Shown here in pieces: positions 1-8,537 of a stretch of DNA of 64,000 bases; the stretch's first letter is position 1, and the number at the start of each line of letters is the position of its first letter. The DNA is from Verrucomicrobiota bacterium (GTDB taxonomy: Bacteria > Verrucomicrobiota > Verrucomicrobiia > Opitutales > Opitutaceae). Both the position numbers and the translations under genes were made by a program. The notes under the pieces were generated by a model. That model saw nothing but the letters and a program-made list of their open reading frames with translations. It did no database searches and had not been told where the DNA came from. Where the stretch lies: contig JACRKC010000114.1 of assembly GCA_016235555.1 (NCBI GenBank), positions 186,001 through 250,000 on the forward strand, read 5' to 3'.

Positions 1-588
1 GGGCGACCATTGCTGCCACTGGTGACGCTCCCGGACCAACGACCGACCCACCGCGCGCAGCTCGCGCATCAAACGAAACGCCGCGATCGACGCACCATCC
101 GCTTCGGTTCGCGGATTACCGCGCAAGGTCGCGACGTGCGCCCGCACCCGGACGCGCAGAGCCGACGTCGAGAGCCGCTCTTTTTCTGCGATTGCCAGCC
201 AGCGTTCGATCTCGCTGGGGTCGGCGAACGCGAGGCCGACCTCGCAATGGTGCGTCCAACTCAGGGCGTCATGGCGACATGACACCGGGATGCGAGCGCA
301 CACCATCTTGGCGTTGCGCAGCGTGCCGGCGTCGAAGCCCGCTGCCTCGGCACACTCGGTGATCAGACCGCGGCCGCGTGCGCCACTATAGGCGAGCGCA
401 TCACCCAGCCACGCCGTTAAAGTTTGGCGCGCGCCGGTGGCCGTGCGTGCGAGGCTGGCCACGCGGCTGACAAGATGCCGCCAGGCTTCCGTTTCCATTT
501 TTGGGGACAGGGCCAATCCCAACCGCGTGGCCCGGTCGATTCCCGTGGGTGGCAAGACGGCCAGGAGTTGCTGCACTTCAGTTCGCAT
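1..588 (-). CDS. Hypothetical protein, 3' end beyond the window
   Basis: An uninterrupted leftward frame starts at ATG 588 and runs off the left edge, showing 196 codons. Around residues 97-114 it has a Cys/Arg/His-rich stretch (CARIPVSCRHDALSWTHH) followed by a helix-rich part with ERWLAIAEKE. Such 'S-R-x-D-x-LSW-x-HH' segments occur in plasmid and phage proteins of ParB-like or methyltransferase-associated type, but I cannot assign the family. Its start overlaps the end of the upstream gene by 11 bases, so the two are probably co-translated. It is likely a maintenance or regulatory gene of the mobile element. Confidence 0.6.
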   Translation of the reverse strand, partial: MRTEVQQLLAVLPPTGIDRATRLGLALSPKMETEAWRHLVSRVASLARTATGARQTLTAWLGDALAYSGARGRGLITECAEAAGFDAGTLRNAKMVCARIPVSCRHDALSWTHHCEVGLAFADPSEIERWLAIAEKERLSTSALRVRVRAHVATLRGNPRTEADGASIAAFRLMRELRAVGRSLVRERHQWQQWSP

Positions 589-946
589 CGGCGTGCTGCA
601 TCGGCCGCGGTGGCAGCCCGAGGCGTCGTTGCATCTTCAAAACGTGCTGCCGAAACCCTTCGGGCGTGAGTGCATGCTTGCGGGCGTAGTCACGCAGGCT
701 GGTCAAATCGAATTCCGCGACGCCCGTGGCGTAGATCAGGACATCGACCGCCAAATCGCGATCGCGCGAGCCGGCGAGTTCATACACGATGTCGCGCACG
801 GCGTGGAGCGCGGCATCGCGCGCACATTGCTGCTCGGGATGCAGTGCCATGCGCAGCTCGTCGAGCAACCCGGCGTCGGCACACTCCGCCACGGCATCGG
901 CTACGATGCTGTTTCCGGCCATTTGAAAGCGTTGAAACCCGTGCAT
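578..946 (-). CDS. Hypothetical protein, 122 aa
   Basis: A mostly helical acidic/basic protein beginning MHGFQRFQMAGNS; a second Met lies eight codons later. The frame stays open further upstream, but that part is Arg/Pro-rich and runs over the opposite gene's start, so I take the internal ATG. The segment DLTSLRDYARKHALTPEGFRQHV (split here only for description, residues about 82-105) resembles a small DNA-binding helix set. Its stop overlaps the ATG of the next leftward gene. It diverges from the gene at 1113 across a 166-base spacer. Function not recognised. Confidence 0.5.
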   Translation of the reverse strand: MHGFQRFQMAGNSIVADAVAECADAGLLDELRMALHPEQQCARDAALHAVRDIVYELAGSRDRDLAVDVLIYATGVAEFDLTSLRDYARKHALTPEGFRQHVLKMQRRLGLPPRPMQHADAN

Positions 947-1112
947 GCTATTCTGGGCGCAAGGATGCCACGCCAGGTGTGTCGAGGGGAAGCAAGGGCA
1001 GCGAACACTCGGCGACGCCAGTGTTCGCCGGATCGACTTGACGCGCATGGACCGTCCGCGGCCGGATTGGAAAATCCTCGGCGACTGGCGCGCTTGCGAG
1101 AGCTGGTATAAT

Positions 1113-2072
1113 ATGGCCGCACCAAAACGATCCACGTCCCGCACCTTGAAGCCACGTCCTCCGCAACCCGATTGGCCCGTTGTCCTCACGGAGTGGAATG
1201 TCATCAGCGCGTTGCGGACGGCGGGTTTGCCACCGTCGCTCGCAGGCACTGTCGACATACCCGCCGCACTCGTTTCCGAGGTCAGCGCCTACCTCCGCTT
1301 TCGGACGTTGGAGTTTCGGGAATTGGAGGCGGAGGCACATGGCGTTGCGGCGGCCGAGGCGGTTTTTGCAGCGACATGCGGCTCGGCCTACGACCGATCC
1401 CACAAGGCCCGCGAATCTGCGCAACGATCCTATCTGATCGCCTTTGGCCAGCGTGATCGCGCAGCCGGCGAACTCGCCGTCGATGGCCAATGCGTGACCA
1501 CCCTTCGCGGACGGATGCTCCACGCGGAAGACCGGCTGGCGATCGTTCGTCGCCAGGCGGAACCTGCCGCCCGTGCCGCCCAACTGCAGGCGATTCGGAG
1601 CTACTGGATCGCGCTGGCGCGTCAGCGCATTCCCGAAGATATTTTCAAGGATGCTCCGCGAGGCAGTGCCATCGCGGCCATGCCGCGGCTGTTTCCCACG
1701 TGGTGGGGATGGTTCGTGCAAAAACTCGTCGAGTCTTATGACCGAAGCGACCCGGCGTATGCCCGATTGCTCCAGGAATTGCCGCGTCTCCGCGCCGAGG
1801 CCGGCCGCCCGAAACAAGTCCTCGTGTTTTCGGCGCTCGTCCGGCAATGGCGCGAGGCCCATGCCGAGCGCTACGGTCTATTGCGTGATGTTCACTATCC
1901 GGTGATCGAACAACGTGCTTGGGTGAAGGTCGGCATTGTCGAAAAGTGGTTCGAGGCGCATGCTCGCGGATACAAGCGCGACTCGGATGTGCGCGAAGCC
2001 GCAGCCAGACGCCTTTACGCAGCGCTGGCGGAAACGCCTCCCGAACTCAGCCAGGCTTATTGGAACAACTGA
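1113..2072 (+). CDS. Hypothetical protein, 319 aa
   Basis: I do not recognise this protein. It is soluble, helix-rich and basic, with a central Ala/Arg/Glu-rich stretch (about residues 70-160) that could form a coiled coil, and a Trp-rich piece (PTWWGWFVQKL, about residues 218-228). The frame is open further upstream (ATG at 945 and 1047), but the segment before 1113 has low-quality composition. A TATAAT hexamer at 1107-1112 abuts the chosen ATG, which leaves the start uncertain. It lies 100 bases before the relaxase and points the same way, so it may be an accessory transfer gene; that is inference only. Confidence 0.5.
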   Translation: MAAPKRSTSRTLKPRPPQPDWPVVLTEWNVISALRTAGLPPSLAGTVDIPAALVSEVSAYLRFRTLEFRELEAEAHGVAAAEAVFAATCGSAYDRSHKARESAQRSYLIAFGQRDRAAGELAVDGQCVTTLRGRMLHAEDRLAIVRRQAEPAARAAQLQAIRSYWIALARQRIPEDIFKDAPRGSAIAAMPRLFPTWWGWFVQKLVESYDRSDPAYARLLQELPRLRAEAGRPKQVLVFSALVRQWREAHAERYGLLRDVHYPVIEQRAWVKVGIVEKWFEAHARGYKRDSDVREAAARRLYAALAETPPELSQAYWNN

Positions 2073-2118
2073 TTCTTACGCCGGAGTCCTGCGCCTCTAC
2101 GCCTTCGTGATTCGCGGA

Positions 2119-2144
2119 TTAACACTGGTCGCCACGAGTGTTAA
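2119..2144. repeat. Perfect inverted repeat before the relaxase gene (oriT candidate)
   Basis: TTAACACT, a 10-base loop and AGTGTTAA form a perfect 8-bp inverted repeat 45 bases before the relaxase start. MobF origins of transfer usually carry inverted repeats close to the relaxase gene, so this is a candidate oriT arm or regulator site. It lacks a T-run, so a simple terminator for the preceding gene is less likely. No known nic sequence is recognised. Confidence 0.4.
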
Positions 2145-2189
2145 ACTGCTTGGCTTGGTCGCACTTCGCTGCGCGTGCATGATATCGCC

Positions 2190-5033
2190 ATGTTTACGAT
2201 GGCGAAGCTCCGAGATGGCTCGACGTATCTTGCGAATCACCTCACCGCGAACGACTACTATTCGGAGAAGGAGTCGGTCACGGGCGTCTGGGTCGGGCAG
2301 GCGGCAGAGCGGCTCGGTCTCGCTGGTCGCGAGATTTGCGCCCACGACGACGCCTTCGAGCGGCTGCGCGGCAATCGCCATCCGCTGACCGGCCGCAAAC
2401 TGACGGCGCGCACGGGCGACGGCCGAATTGTCTTTCTGGATTTTCAGTGCTCCGCGCCGAAGAGCGTTTCGCTGCTCGCCGTCACCTTTGGCGACGAGCG
2501 GTTGCGCCAGGCGCATCGCGAGGCCGTTAGTGTCGCCTTTGCCGAATTGGAGCGGTTCGCGGCGCGGCGAGTGCGCGACGGAGCCGCCGCTTGGTCGGAG
2601 CAGGTAAAGATCACGGGTAACCTCTGCGCCGCGCGCTTTGAGCACGACGCCTCGCGTGCGCTTGATGCCCAGCTCCACACGCACCTCGTCACCGCCAACG
2701 CGACCTTCGACGCCGCGGCGCAAAAATGGTTCGCACTCACCGAGCGCGAGATGCTCGCCGCCATTCGCTACGCCGGAAAGGTTTATCAGAATGAGCTCGC
2801 CCGGGGCGTGCTCGCCGCCGGCTATGAGATTGAGCCCGCCCGGAATGAGCGCGGCGTGATCGAAGGCTTTGAAGTAGTCGGCGTCACGGCCGCGGATCGC
2901 GCCATCGCGTCAAAACGCCGGGCGGAGATCGAAAAGGAAATCGCGGCCTTCAGGAAAAAACACGGACGCGAACCAACCACACGCGAGGTCCACGGCATCA
3001 CCACGCGCACCCGCGGCGGCAAGCTCGCTGAGATCACCACGGCCGAAGTTCGCCGTCGGCAGCGGGCGGAGTTTTCGCCGGAGCGCACCCAGGCGCTCGA
3101 TGAATTGGTCAATGTGGCGCGACGCCGTGGACCGACCCCGCCAGGCACGCAGGGGGAAGCCGTCGCGCTGGAACAGGCACGCAACCACCTCTTCGAGCGC
3201 GCAAGTGTGCAGCGTGGCCACGAAGTGCTCGCCGAAGCTCTCAACCAGAGCCTCGGCCACGTGTCACTTGAACGGCTGAAGCAAACGCTCATCGCGGGGC
3301 AGGCGACCGATTGCGTGGCCTTGAAATGCGGCGAGCACGGCCTGCACGCGGCCTACGCCACGCGCGAGGGACTGCGGCAGGAACTCGCCGCCATCGAGGT
3401 CGTGAATCGCGGGCGCAACGCCTGCGTCCCGCTTGGCCAGCCACGCTTCCAGCCCGACGAACGCCTGTCCGCCGACCAGCGAGCCGCGGTGAAATCGCTG
3501 CTCGAATCAACCGATCAGGTATGCGCATTGCGCGGCGTGGCCGGTGCCGGGAAGACTTTCACGCTACAAGAAGTGCGACGCGGCCTCGCCACCGCCGGTC
3601 ATCAGGTCATCGCGTGCGCGCCGACGACTTCCGCCGCCGAGGTGTTGCGCCGCGAAGGTTTTTCAAACGCCACCACGCTCGCGGATCTGTTGACGAATGC
3701 CGAAACGACTCACGGCGCGCGACTGCGTGGTGCCAGGTTGATCGTGGACGAAGCAGGTATCGCGAGCACGCGCCAAGGCGCGGAATTGTGCGCCTTGGTG
3801 CAGCGACAAGATGCCCGGCTGATTCTCGTCGGCGATTCACGCCAGCACAGCGGCGTCGAGGCTGGCGACTTTTTGTCGATCCTCGAAAAACATTCGCGGC
3901 TCCAGACCCGCGAATTGACCGACATCCGCCGGCAGACTGCCCGTGAGTATCGCAGTGCCGTGAAACTCATGGCGCAAGGCCAAGCCCGCGCCGGGCTGGG
4001 GGCCATCGATCGTCTCGGCTGGCTCAACGAAGGCAGCGCCGACTACGTGAAGCGTGCCGCCGAACACTACGTCGGCAGCGTGGCCGCCAAGCACGACGTG
4101 ATCCTCGTCGCGCCCACGTGGGAGGAAATCCACCGACTGACCGACGCCGTGCGCACCGGATTGAAAGCACGCGGCCTGCTCGGCGAAGGCCAGTCCGTGA
4201 CCGTGGCCGAGCCGCTGGCGTGGACGAAGGCTCAGGCCGAGCGAACCGCCAATTATCGGCCGGGCTATCTGCTGACGTTGCATAGTCCAGTGCGTCAGGC
4301 TGGCCTGCCCGCGGGCACGACTGTCGAAGTCATCGCGGTGGCGCGCGGTTCCGTGCGAGTGCGCGATGGTCACGGCCGCGAGGTCGATGTTTCCCCATCG
4401 CGCCACGCGGCCGCATGGGCCGCCGCGATGCCGCGCACGATCGAACTCGCGCCGGGCGACCGTGTGCTCATCCGGCAAAACCATCGCGCCGCAAGCCTCG
4501 TCAACGGCGAAGTGCTCACGCTCGCCGCGCGCGACCCGTTCGGGGCGTGGCGGGCGCGCGACGTGGCGGGCCGCGAAAAAGTGATTCCGGCGGATTTCCG
4601 CGCCTTCGCTCACGGCTACGCCGTCACCTCGCACAAGGCCCAGGGTCGCACCTGCGACGAGGTGATCGTCTGCGCCGCGCGGCTCGACGCCAAGGCAACC
4701 TACGTGGCGTTTTCGCGCGCCCGGCAACAGGCGACCTGCTACACGCCGGACAAGGCGGCTTTGTTCGACACGCTGCCGGAGACCAATCGTCCGCGCCAAG
4801 CCGCGCTCGATGTCTGGACACCAGCGCGCAGTCACCGGCTGCGGTGGGCTCGGCTCATCGTCGAGCGCGTCGCCGAGCTGCTGTCGCCCATAGTGACGGC
4901 TCCCGCGCTCACGGTCGAGATTCCGATCGTCAAACCCGCTGCCGGACTACGCCAATCCGCGGCGTCGACCGATGAGGCCGTCCACGTGCATCATGCGCCT
5001 CAACCAGCGTCCGCCATGCGGATGCGGTTCTAA
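2190..5033 (+). CDS. MobF-family conjugative relaxase with helicase domain (TrwC/TraI-like)
   Basis: The protein (947 aa) cuts one strand at oriT, stays bound through tyrosine and unwinds the plasmid for transfer. The N-terminal relaxase domain has the double tyrosine YY at residues 23-24 and the metal-binding histidine set (H152, and LHTH with H163/H165). The C-terminal half is a RecD/TraI-type SF1 helicase with Walker A GVAGAGKT (about 449-456), Walker B LIVDEAG, and late motifs VTSHKAQG and YVAFSRARQ. Both domains look complete. I chose the ATG giving MFTMAKLRDG, the typical family opening; an in-frame ATG five codons earlier (2175) is possible. The 132-aa gene follows after 18 bases. Confidence 0.95.
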   Translation: MFTMAKLRDGSTYLANHLTANDYYSEKESVTGVWVGQAAERLGLAGREICAHDDAFERLRGNRHPLTGRKLTARTGDGRIVFLDFQCSAPKSVSLLAVTFGDERLRQAHREAVSVAFAELERFAARRVRDGAAAWSEQVKITGNLCAARFEHDASRALDAQLHTHLVTANATFDAAAQKWFALTEREMLAAIRYAGKVYQNELARGVLAAGYEIEPARNERGVIEGFEVVGVTAADRAIASKRRAEIEKEIAAFRKKHGREPTTREVHGITTRTRGGKLAEITTAEVRRRQRAEFSPERTQALDELVNVARRRGPTPPGTQGEAVALEQARNHLFERASVQRGHEVLAEALNQSLGHVSLERLKQTLIAGQATDCVALKCGEHGLHAAYATREGLRQELAAIEVVNRGRNACVPLGQPRFQPDERLSADQRAAVKSLLESTDQVCALRGVAGAGKTFTLQEVRRGLATAGHQVIACAPTTSAAEVLRREGFSNATTLADLLTNAETTHGARLRGARLIVDEAGIASTRQGAELCALVQRQDARLILVGDSRQHSGVEAGDFLSILEKHSRLQTRELTDIRRQTAREYRSAVKLMAQGQARAGLGAIDRLGWLNEGSADYVKRAAEHYVGSVAAKHDVILVAPTWEEIHRLTDAVRTGLKARGLLGEGQSVTVAEPLAWTKAQAERTANYRPGYLLTLHSPVRQAGLPAGTTVEVIAVARGSVRVRDGHGREVDVSPSRHAAAWAAAMPRTIELAPGDRVLIRQNHRAASLVNGEVLTLAARDPFGAWRARDVAGREKVIPADFRAFAHGYAVTSHKAQGRTCDEVIVCAARLDAKATYVAFSRARQQATCYTPDKAALFDTLPETNRPRQAALDVWTPARSHRLRWARLIVERVAELLSPIVTAPALTVEIPIVKPAAGLRQSAASTDEAVHVHHAPQPASAMRMRF

Positions 5034-5051
5034 ACATTCCATTACGCTGCC

Positions 5052-5450
5052 ATGGCCCAGTTGAAACCCAAGCTCCCCACTGAACGCGACCCGAACCCCC
5101 GCCGGCCGATTACGCCGGAGCCGGGCTGCTTCACCGGCAGCGAGAGCCACCGCAGTCTCGTGCTGTCGCCCGGGGACGCGGACACGGCGGGATTCCCGCT
5201 GACGTGGCTCTACCGCTGGCAGTGGAAAATTCAGACCACGCACGAACTGCTCACGCTCACGTTGACCGAGCACGAAGTCACGATCACCGGCCTCAACCTT
5301 GGTCTGGCCGTCGAACACCTGACCAGCGGCAAAGGGTTTCATCTCCGGGTCAAAGATGACCGCTATCAGAGCCTGCTCGGTTCAAACGAAATTCGCATCA
5401 CCTCCATTACCATTCAACCCCACCCCAAGAATTCTCCTCCACCCAATTGA
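5052..5450 (+). CDS. Hypothetical protein, 132 aa
   Basis: A small soluble protein with no recognised domain. It opens with a Pro/Arg-rich tail (residues 1-30) and then has alternating hydrophobic residues (HELLTLTLTEHEVTITGLNL) that suggest a compact beta-sheet fold. It starts 18 bases after the relaxase stop and is probably in the same transcript. Its extreme C-terminus runs into the G-poor tract that follows. A helper of the relaxase is a reasonable guess from position only. Confidence 0.55.
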   Translation: MAQLKPKLPTERDPNPRRPITPEPGCFTGSESHRSLVLSPGDADTAGFPLTWLYRWQWKIQTTHELLTLTLTEHEVTITGLNLGLAVEHLTSGKGFHLRVKDDRYQSLLGSNEIRITSITIQPHPKNSPPPN

Positions 5451-5785
5451 ATCTCCTGCCACCAAACCACCTTCACCTTTCACTATCCTCTCACCGCTCA
5501 ACTCGCCGCCTCAGTTCACTCTCAGGACACAATTCTTCAAATCTGCTCAACCAGCACATTTCTCCAAAATCACCTCCGCCAAAATTCCCTCAATTATTCC
5601 TCATTAACTTCCATCATGATTTTTAGAGACGCAATATCCCTAACGCCGTTTTGGGCGTTGGGCGGAGGTGCTGCGCGGCGGCTAAACTATTCGAGCTTCA
5701 TCCGAGCTTCGTTCGAGACGGCACGCGGGATGGCAGCGGCGTCCTCGAATAACCTCGAATCGGCTCGAATCACCTCGCACGTCCG
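5451..5785. other. Gene-free spacer with a G-depleted tract and phased repeats
   Basis: From about 5440 to 5610 the plus strand is almost devoid of G and unusually AT-rich for this window. It is followed by a short inverted repeat (AACGCC-N6-GGCGTT, 5642-5659) and by the TTCGAG/CTCGAAT repeats. No open frame with coding character is visible. The mix of an easily melted tract and phased repeats in front of a ParA operon fits a partition site, replication origin or complex operator. Confidence 0.5.
5690..5777. repeat. Phased TTCGAG / CTCGAAT repeats (partition-site or operator candidate)
   Basis: On the left are TTCGAGCTT (5690), TCCGAGCTT (5701) and TTCGAGACG (5712), spaced 11 bases. On the right the inverse core CTCGAAT occurs at 5744, 5754 and 5764, with a partial copy at 5774, spaced exactly 10 bases. 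The two groups face each other. Spacing near one helical turn suggests a protein array on one face of the DNA. The HTH gene at 5786 starts 9 bases later, so it is the natural candidate binder. Confidence 0.6.
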
Positions 5786-6127
5786 ATGACGCGAAAGCCG
5801 TTTCAATCAAAGCTGCGCCCGCACCTCGAATTCATCCGCGAGTGCCGCGCCCAGGAGATGAGCTATCCGCGCATCGCAGCCGAATTGCGCGCCCGCTTCG
5901 GCCTGACAGCCGCGCCCTCGACCATCTTCGCCTTCGTGAAAGTGCGCTCCCGGCGGCGCACCGTGATCGCATTGCTCGCGTCGGAGCCGGCACGCGCAAC
6001 CGTTGCATCACCACAGTCACAAGCGCCGGCGAAACACGCCCGGCCGCCGGCCAAGGCGCGCGCGCCCGCCAGTTGGATTTTTTACGATCCCACCAAACCG
6101 CTCGAAAAACTTTCTCCCGCACCATGA
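5786..6127 (+). CDS. Small putative DNA-binding protein of the ParA operon, 113 aa
   Basis: Residues about 12-50 read as a helix-turn-helix: HLEFIRECRAQEMSYPRIAA, then a second helix that ends in a basic cluster (KVRSRRRTV). The C-terminal half is Ala/Pro/Lys-rich and ends WIFYDPTKPLEKLSPAP. It is the first gene of a three-gene operon; its TGA overlaps the ParA ATG as ATGA. Standing directly after the phased repeats and before a ParA, it could be the centromere-binding partner or autorepressor of a partition system. No ParB homology is evident, so this rests on context. Confidence 0.6.
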   Translation: MTRKPFQSKLRPHLEFIRECRAQEMSYPRIAAELRARFGLTAAPSTIFAFVKVRSRRRTVIALLASEPARATVASPQSQAPAKHARPPAKARAPASWIFYDPTKPLEKLSPAP

Positions 6128-6858
6128 TCACCACCAAAACGTCAAAACTCATCGTCTTCTCCTGCGGTGGAAAAGGTGGCGTCGGCAAGACGACCGTCGC
6201 CACCGCCATCGCCGACTACTATGCCGCCCGCGCCATCGCGGCAACGCTCTTCGACTGCGACACCGAAAACAAACAGCGCGGCTCGCTGAGCCACTTCTAC
6301 CCCGATGCCACCAAACTCGACATCCGCGCCGAGCGAGGGCTCGACCGGTTCGTTGACACCATGCTTGCCGCCGAGACGCCCGTGGCCCTCGCCGATCTCG
6401 CGGCGGGCTCCGGCCGCGACACCTTCGAGTGGATCGACACCATGTTCGACGGCCTCGCGGCGGAAGGCTTTCGGTTCACGGCGGTCGCAACCATTACGAG
6501 TGCCGCAAGCAGCGTGGAAACACTTTTCACTTGGTCGGCCGCACTTCGGGACCGAGTCCACTACCTCGTCGTGAAGAACCGGGTCGCCGGCGACGATTTC
6601 GGTTACTTCGACGACACCGAGTCCGGCCGCGCATTCATGGCCGCGGCACAGCCGGCCGTAATTGACCTCCGCGCCCGCGCCCGCGAAATCCAAACCGAGC
6701 TCGACAACCGCGGCCTGACGCCCGCGCAAATGATGACCGCCGACGCTGACCGCCGCGGCCCGCTCCTCAACGGCGGCACCGCCCGCATCCGCGCCCAAGC
6801 CTACGCCGCCCAGATTGACGCCGCGCTCGAATCCACCCGGCACCTGCTTGTCCCGTGA
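6124..6858 (+). CDS. ParA/MinD-type P-loop ATPase
   Basis: The protein (244 aa) has the deviant Walker A of the ParA/MinD/SIMIBI class, GGKGGVGKTT, at about residues 15-24, and an early acidic motif (FDCDTENK) where ParA proteins have the Walker A' aspartate. Such ATPases drive plasmid partition or position transfer machinery. The ATG overlaps the previous stop (ATGA) and its own TGA overlaps the next GTG (GTGA), so the three proteins are made together. It resembles the smaller ParA-like ATPases of conjugative elements more than chromosomal Soj. Confidence 0.85.
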   Translation: MITTKTSKLIVFSCGGKGGVGKTTVATAIADYYAARAIAATLFDCDTENKQRGSLSHFYPDATKLDIRAERGLDRFVDTMLAAETPVALADLAAGSGRDTFEWIDTMFDGLAAEGFRFTAVATITSAASSVETLFTWSAALRDRVHYLVVKNRVAGDDFGYFDDTESGRAFMAAAQPAVIDLRARAREIQTELDNRGLTPAQMMTADADRRGPLLNGGTARIRAQAYAAQIDAALESTRHLLVP

Positions 6859-7463
6859 CCGAGCCCAACCGCTTCCCGGATTCGGTCTTCGACCGCATCG
6901 GCGCCTACCTGCCGGCCGAACAGCGCGCGTCGTATTTCCGCTACGTCGCGAACCTGCGCACGCTCAACCCGAAGGACGAACTCCTCGTCCTCGCCGAAGG
7001 CATGGCGGTCTTTACGTGCATTGCCCGGCAGGTGCCGGATGCCCTCGGCACCGAGCGCGAAAAGCTGCTCGCTGAATACGCGCGGCTTTGCGCGAAGCAC
7101 GAGACCGCCACGACCAACGCCACGGCCGACGTGCGCACACTGTTCACAGCACATCAAACGCTCTTGGAGCAGAATATGGCCGCGTGGCAGAACAAGGAGC
7201 AGCAGGCCGCGCAGTCGCTCGACCTCATCGCGCAGCGCTTCGAAGAAGTGGCGAACCGGTGTGCGGCTCGGCTGCAGGTTGCGTGCGGAGAGTTCCAAAC
7301 CGCCACGAAGGAACACCACGCCGCGGCGACCAAGGCGCAGAACTGGGTGGCACGCGTCTCGCTCGAAACCAGGGCTTGGCCGTATGTCGCCTGCGCCGCG
7401 TGCGGCGCGCTACTCGCGCTACTCGTCACGCATTTTCTGACGACAGCGGTGCCACCACAGTGA
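6855..7463 (+). CDS. Hypothetical membrane-anchored coiled-coil protein, 202 aa
   Basis: Starts with GTG inside the GTGA overlap with the ParA-like gene. Residues about 75-150 are Ala/Gln/Glu/Lys-rich and predicted coiled coil. A single hydrophobic segment near the C-terminus (WPYVACAACGALLALLVTHF, residues about 174-193) would anchor it in the membrane with the bulk in the cytoplasm. This layout, and co-translation with a ParA ATPase, resembles the TraL/TraM-type or mobilization helper arrangement of conjugative plasmids, but sequence similarity is not clear. Function unknown. Confidence 0.65.
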   Translation: MTEPNRFPDSVFDRIGAYLPAEQRASYFRYVANLRTLNPKDELLVLAEGMAVFTCIARQVPDALGTEREKLLAEYARLCAKHETATTNATADVRTLFTAHQTLLEQNMAAWQNKEQQAAQSLDLIAQRFEEVANRCAARLQVACGEFQTATKEHHAAATKAQNWVARVSLETRAWPYVACAACGALLALLVTHFLTTAVPPQ

Positions 7464-8101
7464 TTCGGCCCATCAAAGCCAGCCCTGCGCTCGCCGCTCC
7501 GCTCTTGGCGGCTCCGCGGCGAGCGCAAGGCTAGCGGGCGGTGTCGTGCGGCACGGCGCGGCTCGTCTGGCGCTCCGCTCCGGGCCCGCGGCTGCGCCGC
7601 CGGCCCTTCGCTGCGGCCAGACCAGCCGCGCTTCGGCCGCTTTCACGCTGCATAGTCCCGTTGATTACAGTGATCATAATCTGTCGAGTCTCGAATTGCA
7701 CACCTACACTTAAGAGCAAGACGCGACCCGGATTCCGTTGAATTGAACTCTCGGAATCGCTCGTCCGACGTGCGACCGCGCAGCTTCATTTCGCACATTC
7801 GCCGCCAATGGTGCCGAGCGAGTGTTCGGTGTCAGCGTAAATCGCCTGGGTGTCGCTGACAAAATCTGGACGGACTGAGAACGACTGCATTCTCCGTGGA
7901 ACGAAAAACGCCACAGGTGATCGGAGTGGGCGCAAAAATCTCAGGGCGACTTAGCATCGTGACCGAGTCTGTCGTCGTTGAGGTCGCCGCCGGCTAGTTG
8001 ACGCGCACCTTGTTTCTGCTGCGTTGTGCCGCGGCCCCTAGAGCCAGGCCGCCGAGAGTGAGTATAGGGCGGACCAGAAGGCCCGCCCGTGATGGATCGG
8101 T
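7464..8101. other. Gene-free stretch at the possible element boundary
   Basis: The first part (7490-7630) is very GC-rich with simple 'cgct/ccgc' texture and no credible gene. It then turns AT-richer around 7655-7710 (GATTACAGTGATCATAAT). A 7-bp inverted repeat GTCAGCG/CGCTGAC lies near 7832-7862. A 6-bp hairpin GGGCGG/CCGCCC at 8067-8088 follows the leftward DsrE gene and could mark the end of that operon, though it has no T-run. I see no tRNA, integrase or IS here. Confidence 0.4.
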
Positions 8102-8464
8102 TCAGAACGTCAGCACGCTGAAGCCTTCGCGTTGCAGTGCGAGGATGCTCGGCAGTCCCGTGGTGCCGGGAACGGCGTTGGCGGTCAGGCGGGGTAGACC
8201 CTGGTCGTCGGCGCCGAAGACATCAGCGCAGCCGCAGGAGAGGCCGACCACGGTGTCGAGCACCTGCTTGTAGAGGCCGTGGACCGGATGCGCCGGCTGG
8301 TTCAACGCGGCGGGCCAGCGCGTGGCGGCGCCGGCGAACAGCACCTTGACGGGCTCCCCGGCCTGCTTGAGTTCATGGGCGACAGCGAGCGCGCTGAAGA
8401 CGCGGCCGAGGGCCTCGTCGGAATTGCTCTTGGGATCGGACAGGACGATGATGGCGGTTTTCAT
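8102..8464 (-). CDS. DsrE-family protein
   Basis: A 120-aa protein with the DsrE/DsrF fold pattern: an N-terminal beta strand and helix (MKTAIIVLSDPKSNSDEALG), then AHELKQAGEPVKVLFAGAA, and a C-terminal segment with GLSCGCADVFGA, where the cysteines stand near the usual active-site position. Members carry sulfur or act as small thiol proteins in the cytoplasm. It is the last gene of a leftward run (HPP, glutaredoxin, SDR, PNPOx-like protein, DsrE). The company of a glutaredoxin and a flavin/pyridoxamine oxidase-like protein points to redox or sulfur handling. Confidence 0.8.
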   Translation of the reverse strand: MKTAIIVLSDPKSNSDEALGRVFSALAVAHELKQAGEPVKVLFAGAATRWPAALNQPAHPVHGLYKQVLDTVVGLSCGCADVFGADDQGLPRLTANAVPGTTGLPSILALQREGFSVLTF

Positions 8465-8537
8465 GGATGGATGGTCTTGTTTTGATTGCGGGTTGGTTGG
8501 TCCCGGCGGAATTGCCGGGAAATAGGTTGGGGCTGCG

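Larger units (their letters stand above)
1..7463. mobile_element. End of a conjugative or mobilizable element
   Basis: This stretch carries a MobF relaxase-helicase, an inverted repeat directly upstream of it, tandem repeats and a ParA-type operon, all typical of plasmids or integrative conjugative elements. No type IV secretion genes, integrase or replication gene is visible, so the rest would lie left of base 1. The right limit is set only by the last gene of the ParA operon; the gene-free 638 bases after it could hold a junction. Whether the element is integrated cannot be told from the window. Confidence 0.6.

Noticed and set aside
1107-1112. TATAAT hexamer as promoter of the 1113 gene
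   Set aside because: No -35 at a fitting distance, and it abuts the ATG so transcription would start inside the gene. Kept only as a reason to doubt the start.
3837-4835. Leftward frame of 332 codons inside the relaxase gene
   Set aside because: Antisense of the helicase domain; no family features.
7541-7741. Short frames in the spacer after the ParA operon
   Set aside because: Arg/Pro-rich, overlapping on both strands, no family features.
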